Below are positions 47,701 through 56,700 of a stretch of 64,000 nt of DNA, in pieces (positions within the stretch are counted from its first letter, which is position 1; the number at the start of each line of letters is the position of its first letter). The notes under the pieces are model-generated. The model searched no databases. It was given only the letters and a program-made list of their open reading frames with translations, and was not told where the DNA came from. Both the position numbers and the translations under genes were made by a program. Origin of the DNA: Vreelandella sp042466685 (GTDB taxonomy: Bacteria; Pseudomonadota; Gammaproteobacteria; Pseudomonadales; Halomonadaceae); assembly GCF_042466685.1 (NCBI RefSeq), contig NZ_CP170448.1, positions 372,001-436,000 on the forward strand. Direction: 5' to 3'.

Positions 47701-50700
47701 CTGTCGGCGCATGCCGGAATCACAATCGACTCGCTGGTATTCGTCAACGACGATGACGTAGGGGCCAAGGGCAGCTCAAGCTTCAGCACCGTGAGCCTAT
47801 CTGAAGACGAGGGTGTGGACACCAACAGCGCGCCGCGCGTTGTCGGCGGCGGCATAGCCGACCTCAGTCTTGATGAAGGCGCCAACATCGAGGTCGATCT
47901 GCCCTTCGTCGATGATGATGGCGACGCGCTGAGCTACAGCTTCGTAGTGACCGATGGCGACGGCCAAGAGGTGGTCGTGGAAGGCCTGAGCGTCGCTGAT
48001 CAAGTGTTGAGTGGCAGTCTCGAAGGGCTGGCACCCGGCGACTACACCATCTCGGTGACCGCCGATGACGGTACCGCCAGCACCTCGACCGACTTCACCC
48101 TAACGGTCGAGAACGTCAACGAGGCGCCGGTGGTCGAACCGATAGCGCTCGAACCTTACTTCGGTGAAGTGGGCGAGAGCTTCATCCAGATTCCGCTTTC
48201 GGACTTCGCCGAGCTGTTCTCCGACCCCGACGGCGATACCCTAACGCTCTCCGCCGAGGATTTGCCCGTCGGCCTTGAGGTAATAGACGGTATTATCCAG
48301 GGTATTCCCAGCCAAGGGGGCTCGTTCGATGTAGTGATTCGCGCCACCGATCCATCTGGCCTTTCAGCTACCCAAACGCTGAGCTTCGTTATCGAAGGCA
48401 CGCAAGTAGGGGATGCCATCACCATTGAGGCGGAAAATTTCACTGACCTGGATGCCGCCAACTTGATCGTGACCGGCAGTGCGAGCGCATCCAATGAACA
48501 GCTGATCCGGTTAACCAGTAACGCGCCTGCCACCATCGGCACCGACTTGGCCGCCGGTGGTGTCGAGCCTGGCTGGTACGTGGCGCGGCTGTATGTGTTT
48601 GATGAAAACGATGGTGAAGGTGCATTGACGCTCACCATTGGCGATACCGTGCTGCAGGCGCGTAATAGTGCAAGTGATAGCCTAAGTTCCGATGTGGTGC
48701 TCAACGACAACTTTGGCACCATCGTGGGCAGCGGGCCAAGGGGGAATGCAGGGCAGAGTGGTAACCGCAAGGAGATCGTGTTTGAAACGCCCTTTGAGGT
48801 GACTGCTGGTGATTTAGCAAGTCTCGAATTGCGAGGTGCCGGTGGCGAACAAATGCGCATCGATTCGCTAACGTTCGAGCGAATCGATGAACCGGTTAAC
48901 TCGGCGCCGACGCTTGAAGGCCTCTCTGCCGACGTTAGCGTCGACGAAAACAGCTCAGCCGTGGCTAACCTGGTGATCGACGATGCCGATGGTGACAGCC
49001 TGACCGTCACGCTGTCCGGTGCCGATGCGGCGCTATTTACTTACGATGAGGTGAGCGGGGAGCTTGCGTTCGTCAACCCGCCGGACGCCGAGCTGGCCGC
49101 CGACAGCAATGAAGACGGCATCTATGAGCTCACGGTGACCGTTTCCGACGGTGAAGATAGCGTTTCCCAGGACACTCTGATCACGGTGGCGGATATTAAC
49201 GAAAGTATCGTCATCGATCAGACGGCTTATTCGATTGATGAGAACCTGACCGAGATCGGCGCGATTCCGGTGGTCGACGAAGATGGCGCTACGACAGGCC
49301 TTAACGCACCGGTATTTGCTATCACCGGCGGCATTGATGCACCGCTGTTCACCATCGATGCGTCGACCGGCGTACTGAGTTTCACCAGCGCCCGCGACTT
49401 CGAGCTTCCGGTGGATGACGATGAAGATGGCGTTTATGAAGTAGAGGTCACCGTTACCGACGGCGACCTGACCGACGTCCAGACGCTGGAAGTGACCGTG
49501 AATGACGTCGACGAAGACCCCTTGGCGCCGATCACCCTGCAAGGCGAGGAGGCGAGCGTCACCGATGTCGGTGGCACCGGCCAGGGGGCCGTCACGCGTG
49601 TGGTGGATGCCGACAATCCCGATGACTTCGGCAACTTCCGGGAGGGCGCGGTCGGCGACGCCTACCTGGACTTCGGCACCGACGCGGGCGATCAGATCAC
49701 GTTCAATATCGACGCACCCGCAGCGGGTACCTACACGGCGACGATTCGTTATGCTAACGGCGCCGCCACACCTCGGCCACTCGACCTGACGGTCAATGGC
49801 AGTGCGCAACCGCAGGTGCCTTTTGCCAACGCGCCGGACGATGGCGTCAACGACCCCTGGGATGAATGGTTGGAGCAGGAGGTGCAGGTCACCTTTGAAG
49901 AGGGCGCCAATACCTTCACGCTGACCATCCCCACGGTGGCTAACGGTGGTACGAACAACGGCCCCAACATTGATCAGGTCGTGTTCAGCTTCGATGATGG
50001 TGATACGACCCCAGCGCCGTTCACCTTCGAGATTCAGGGCGAGGCGTTGTCGATCGACGATGATGAGCCTACTCCCGATACAGTGGTGCGTGACGCCAGC
50101 AATCCTGAAACAAACGAAGCGGCGGGCCCCGATGGGCTATGGGATGGCTATACCGGCACTGGCTATCTGGACATGGGTGGCGAAGCCGGTGATGCGGCCT
50201 TCTTTGACGTGAATGTCGAAGAAGCGGGCACCTATACCCTGAGCGTGCGCTACACCAATGGCGGTGGAGACGGTGCTGACCGGCCCATGAATATCCTGGT
50301 GGGCGGCGAGCCCCAGGGTGAGATGGCCTTCCCCATCACGGGTGAAGGCAACGCTGGCTGGTTGAACTGGCAAGAAGCCACTATCGAAGTTGAGCTTGAG
50401 GCGGGCAGCAATACGATTCGGCTTGAGAACGTGGGCAATGCAGGCCCCAACATCGATAGCCTGAGCGTCACGCGGGACGGTGTCGAGCCGCCGGATGTGG
50501 TGGAACCGGTTGACCGCTTTTCGGTCAAGATCAACTTCCAACCCGACGATGTAGCGATACCGGAAGGCTACATTGCCGACAACGGCAAAGCCTTCGGCAC
50601 TCAGTCGGTGACCATCGACGGCCAGACCTACCAATATGGCTGGGTCACCGAGGCGTCGATCTACGATGACCAGCCCGGTACCATTCCATTAGATATTTCG

Positions 50701-53700
50701 AGCCTTACCAACGTGGCGGTCAACGACCGCACCGATGACATTGCGGGGCTTGATCCGCGTCAGGGCACCTATGCCCATTTTGACCAGCCTGGAAGCCAGT
50801 ATGTGCGCGCTGGCTGGGAAATAGAGCTGGAAGACGGCTACTACGAGGTCACCATTTCGATTGGCGATACCTCTGGGCCGTACGACAGTCGTAATGTCCT
50901 GAATGCAGAAGGCGAGCTGTTCAACGATCCCTTCACTCCGTTCCGCCCTGACGACTTCCCGGCGGACAGTAATCCGGGCGACGACACCGAGGGCGTGCGC
51001 TCTGACTTGGTCACTCGCATCGTACAGGTGAGCGACGGTCGTCTGACGCTGGATTCGCTGGGTCTCGATAACGAGAATACTGAGATTCAGTACATTGAGA
51101 TCCAGTCGCTTCCCGACCTAACCCCGGATGATGATCGTGAAGCGCCGCAGGACTATGCCTTCTTCACCGATGCCCGTGCTATTGCTGGCGTTGGGGAGAA
51201 TGAAGTGGAGGTTGATCTCGACGGAGAAGATGGCGCTGTCCCCACCGGTGTTGATCCGACCTCGGATATCTTCGTGGGGATTTCAGTGGTCGATGGGCGT
51301 GGTGGTGCCTTGCTGGAAAGCCTAAACGACGGCTCGGTGAAGCTATTCGAAACGGTTACCGGTGAAGAGGTCTCGTTCAACGTTAATACGACCGGCGGCT
51401 TTGACTCACTGACCATCTCACCCAGCCAGATGCTCAAGCCGTTTACCAGCTATACGCTGGTGATCGATGGCTTCCAGGATCGCGGGCCCAACGATGATGC
51501 TGATGCGCCCACCCGGGAATTCCAGAAGTACACTAACACCTTCGTCACCGGTGAAGAGCCGGAAGTCGTCGCCCGCGACGTGGCCTTCAACGATGTGGTT
51601 GAGCTCAACGGTGCTGCCGACAATGCCTATGGCTTCACATCGCTCGAGATGAGCCCCGACGGCGCCTTCATGTACATCGCGACCATTGGCGGTGATCTGT
51701 TGCGCTACAACGTCGATCCGGTCGACGGCTCGCTATCCAACCGCCAGGACCTAAGCCTGCCGAACGATTACTTCGACCAGCCCGGGGAGAGTCAGCAACG
51801 TGGCATCATCGGCTTGGTGGTGGATCCCACCGACCCGAACGTGCTGTGGATCACCGATAACTACCCGATCCCGCTCAATGGGCGCGATAACGGTGTGCCG
51901 GAGTTCAGTGGTCGCATCACCAAGATCACGCTGGACGGCGGTAGTGATTTTTCCGGTACCGCCGAGCCCTACATCACCGGGCTGCCACGCTCCAACGGCG
52001 ACCATGTGACCAATAGCCTCGAGTTCCGCGCCAATCCGGACTATGACGCCGACACCAACCCTGACGTGCCGACGCACCTGCTGTATCTGATTCAGGGCTC
52101 CAACTCGGCCATGGGTGAGCCGGATAGCGCCTGGGGCAACCGTCCTGAGCGTCTGCTGAATGCCGCGGTCATGGAGATCGACCCGACCCGTGATGCGCCG
52201 CCTGGGGGCTTTGATGTCTCCACCGAACCGGTGCCCGACAATGGCCAGAACACCCGCTACGATGACCCGGATGGCCATCCCAAGGATGATCCTATCCCCA
52301 TGGGCAACGGCGAGTTTCTGGTGTTCGATGAACGCGGTGTGGCCACGGTGCAGGATGCCGACGGTACCGTGCTCCAGAGCTACTACGACCCCTACGCCGA
52401 AGGCGCGGTGCTAACGATCTTCGCCACCGGGGCGCGCAACGCCTACGATCTGGTATGGCACTCCAATGGCTTCCTGTACGTGCCGACTAACGGCTCGGCG
52501 GCGGGAGGCAACGTGCCGGACGACCCCTCAACGCCAGAGAACGAGCGTTACACCAACGTCGAGAAGCAGGACGACTATCTGTTCAAGGTCGTCGAAGGGG
52601 GGTATTACGGTCACCCCAATCCGCTCCGGGATGAGTACATCATGAACGGTGGCAACCCCACCGGGGGCACTGACCCTAACCAGGTTGATAGCTACCCAAC
52701 CGGAACGAATCCCGAGGGGAACTACGATATCTCCGGTGTCTACTCGCTGGGCGAGAACCGTTCACCCAACGGTGCGGTGGAATACACTAGCGGTATCTTC
52801 GGCGGTAATCTACAGGGCAATCTGCTGTTCACCGAATACTCCGGTGGTGATGACGTGCGTAGCATTACCCTTGATGCCAACGGCAACGTGATTGGCGACG
52901 ATGTGCTGCGCGATCCTGAAGGTAACGTTATCAGCTACGTCGATCCGCTGGATATTATCGAGAACCCGGTGACCGGCCAGCTCTATCTACTGACCTTGAA
53001 CCGGGGTAATGGGCAGAGCCAAATCATCCGCCTCGACCCGGCACCGGGCGGTGTCGTTGATCCGGTTGATCCCGATCCGGGCGACGATCTGGTATCGCTG
53101 TTGGTCATCCAGGCTGAAGATAACACCCCCAATGACGGCACTGCGGTGACGATCGCCGAGGGTGGCGGCGCGGAAATCCAGATTCGTGACATTGATAATC
53201 CAGAATCCACTGCAGGGCTACCTAACGGACTGCGCCCCGGCGCCTTTGGTCTGGATGGCAATACCAACGGTGATGACGGGGTGCCCGGCGGCTATGCAGA
53301 CTTCGGTGCCACCAATGCCGATTTCCTCACGTTCAGCTTTAATCTTAATGCCGACCAGGCCGGTGAGTCGGTGCTGCGGCTGCGCTATGCCAATGGTGGT
53401 ACCGCTGATCGACCGCTTGAGGTATTCGTCAACAACGTTAGCGTCGGAGTGTTCGACTTTAGTCCTCCTCCAGGGCTGACTGGCGATGCGGCCTGGGCCG
53501 AGTGGCTGACCGAAGACGTGGCAGCGTCGCTGGTGGTGGGAGAAAATACCGTCCGGTTGCAGTCTACGGATAATACCGGCCCCAACATTGACCAGCTTGA
53601 AGTGCTGCAGTCGCCGCCGGATACCACGCCAAGCTTCACCGAATATGAGGCTGAGGACGCCTTGCTTGATGGCCCTGTAGTGGTGCCGGAAAGCGCTGAT

Positions 53701-56700
53701 GACCGCAACGCCTCTGGCGAAGGCTACGTTGATTTCGATGGCACAGGCGATCAGACCATCACCTGGACTGTCGATGTCAATGAGACCGGCAACTACGAAA
53801 TCGGCTTCCGCTACGCCCTGGCGGCGAGCAAAGCCGACCGCCCGATGGAAGTGACCATCAACGGCGTTAACTTAGGGCTGGTCAACTTCGTCGGCCAGAG
53901 CAATGAGGCGGAAAACGACTGGTTCTTCCAGGAGCTATTGGTCAACCTGCAAGCGGGCAGCAACACCATCAGCGTCACGGCACCTGAGGCCAACGGTCCC
54001 AATGTGGATCTGCTTCGGGTTCCAGATGCACCTACCGACACCTTTATGCCGGTGTACGCCGATGTCTCCGACGGTGCGCGCATTGAGCTGGAGAGTGGCG
54101 ACAATGCGCGCACAATCAACGACCTGACGGCCGATTTCTACTTTACGGTGGATGCCGATGGCCTTTATCGCCTGGATCTTGCGGCTAATGCCGGTGCCAA
54201 CGACGGCCAGGGCTTGACCCTGACGCTTAACGGTCAGCCAGTGGATGTACTGGCCTATCCGGGCCAGGGGGATGCCGGGGAAGAAGGCACCTATGTCGAG
54301 CTTGAGGCGGGCGTGGAGTACAACCTGCGAGTGGTTTCGACTGCCGATGGTGCCGATGAACTGGACTATCTTGATGTGACACCGGTCTTGGGTAATGACA
54401 ACGCCGACATTGCCATCCAAAGCGGCGATGCTGCCTACTACTCTGACCGGCTGCACTTCAGCTACCTGGAGAACAATAGCGCCTCGAACCCTGATCGGGA
54501 CTTCAAAGAGAGCGCAACGGTAACGATTTCTAACACCGGAAGCGAGACATTGGAGATTCTCGATGCCGATATCGATGGCCCGTTCGTGCTACAAAACCCG
54601 AGTATCTTCGAAGGCTTGACGCTCGCCGCTGGAGAGTCGCTGGAGGTGACGGTGCTGTTTGACCGTGACAGTTACAACCCGCCAACCAACGACGCTGGTG
54701 ACGGAGTGTTCGAAGGGCGCATTCGTCTGACGACCAACGATGCCGACTCGCCGATTGCCGAAATTCACATGGCAGGCTTCTGGCAGGCGCGAGACGAGGG
54801 CGGTTGGGAACCCAATGTTAACGAGGTCTGGGAAGTCTTCGGCTTCGGTAACCGCATCGATGGCCTGACCACAGTGGGAGGCGGCGAAAACTCCGTGCTC
54901 AATGACTTCGACCTTTATCGCCCCGTCAACGACGACGAGGTACTGTCGCGCTACTGGACGCTGGCCGACGGTGCTGGCGAGGCGAAGATCACCCAATTGG
55001 CGGCTTATCATGGGGATGGTGGCGCGACGTTGGGCATTCACAATCCTGGGAATAAAAACCAGGACATCATCTTCAGTAACCATGCCGGCGACAACAACCA
55101 AAGCCTTCTGCCGATTAAAGGAAATGGTGATTTCGCTACCGCGAGTTTCTCGCTTGCCGATATTCCTAGCGGTTGGGCCGGCCAGGGTGTGTTTGGCATT
55201 GAAGTGGCGAACCTGTCCACCGACCCATCGCTGAACCCCGAGGGGGGCGGCACGCCGCCGGCCGATGCCGAGGGTATCGAGCGTGGCTACACGGTGCGCA
55301 TGTTCCGTGCGCTGGACGCCGAGGGCAATGTGATTCCCAATACCTACCTGGGCGTCATGGATTACACCGGCATCAACTACGACTACAACGACAACATGTT
55401 CCTCATTGAGGGCGTGAAGCCGGTGACCGGTGGTGAGCTGACGGTAATCAATAATGACGGCATACCGTCCAATGATCGCCTGGTGATGTCGCGCATCGAG
55501 AATCCGGCCAACGCCGCGCAGGAAGTGCACGACGAAGTCACCATCACGATCAGAAACGATGGCTTCGAAACCCTTGATATCAACAGCATTGAAGTCAGTG
55601 ATACCACCCTGTTCGAGCTGACGGAGGCGTTCGCGGCGATTAGCCTGGAGCCGGGCGAGTCCATCGACGTAACGGTGCGCTTCATCGCCGATGACCCCAA
55701 CGATGCCAGCCTGTACGAGGCAAGCCTGGTCATCAACTCAAGCGATGCTGATGAGGGCGAGAAGGTCATCCAACTCGCCGGTTTGGCCCAGAACCAGTCC
55801 GAGAGCGGCCAGGAACCACTCGTTCAGGAGATCATCAACGCCTTCGGCTACACCACCAATGTGGCCGAGGGGCAGATGAATCAGGGCGGGCTGGTGGAAG
55901 CCAATGGCGACGAGATCCTGTCGCCTTACTTCCAGCGTGCTGACGGTAGCTCGCCGATCAAGATCACCCAACTGGCGGCCTACCACACCCAAGGCGACGT
56001 GGCCCGCCTGTTCATCCACGACGTGGATAGCCGGGATCTCGACGAGATTCTGGCCCACGATGAGGCCGATGGTCAGACGCTACTGCCGCGCACGCTCAAC
56101 AATGGCGATCTCTTGACCACGACGACGTTGGATCGCGATGCACCCTTTGGGTTCTTCGCTGAGATTTCGGGTCGCCAGGGCTATATTTCCTGGTCGGATC
56201 CGGATGCCAACCTTTATGAGGACACCATTGATGCTATCGGCAATCCGGGCACCAATCTCAACTGGGACGAGAACGACGGCCATCTGATTCGCGTCTATAT
56301 CGCCAAGGATGCTGCCGGTAACGTGATTCCAGATACCTATATCGTGATTCAGGATTACGCGGGGGTGAACTACGACTACAACGACAATATCTTCCTGGTC
56401 GAGAACGTCCAGACCTATGATCCCACCGGGGCGGAGGATGCTGACGGCAATGGCCGGGTGGATCTGTACGACGACGATGACAACGACGGCATACCGAACT
56501 TCCTCGACAACCCCGAACCGGTCGGTCAAACCGCCTTCAATGACAGTGAAACTGCATGGGCGGTGGGCAGCGATGGCTTGACGCTCGAAGCCAAGCTTTA
56601 TGATAACGGCGGCCAGGGGGTGGCGTATAACGACACCACCGCTGCGCACCAGGGGGCGGCCTTCCGCGCCGACGAAGCGGTGGATATCTCCAACGGCACC

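Noticed and set aside
48156..49010. Long antisense frames inside the giant gene (also 49033-49809, 54589-55530)
   Set aside because: They are shadows of a GC-rich, repetitive coding sequence; no ribosome-binding sites and composition unlike real proteins of this genome.
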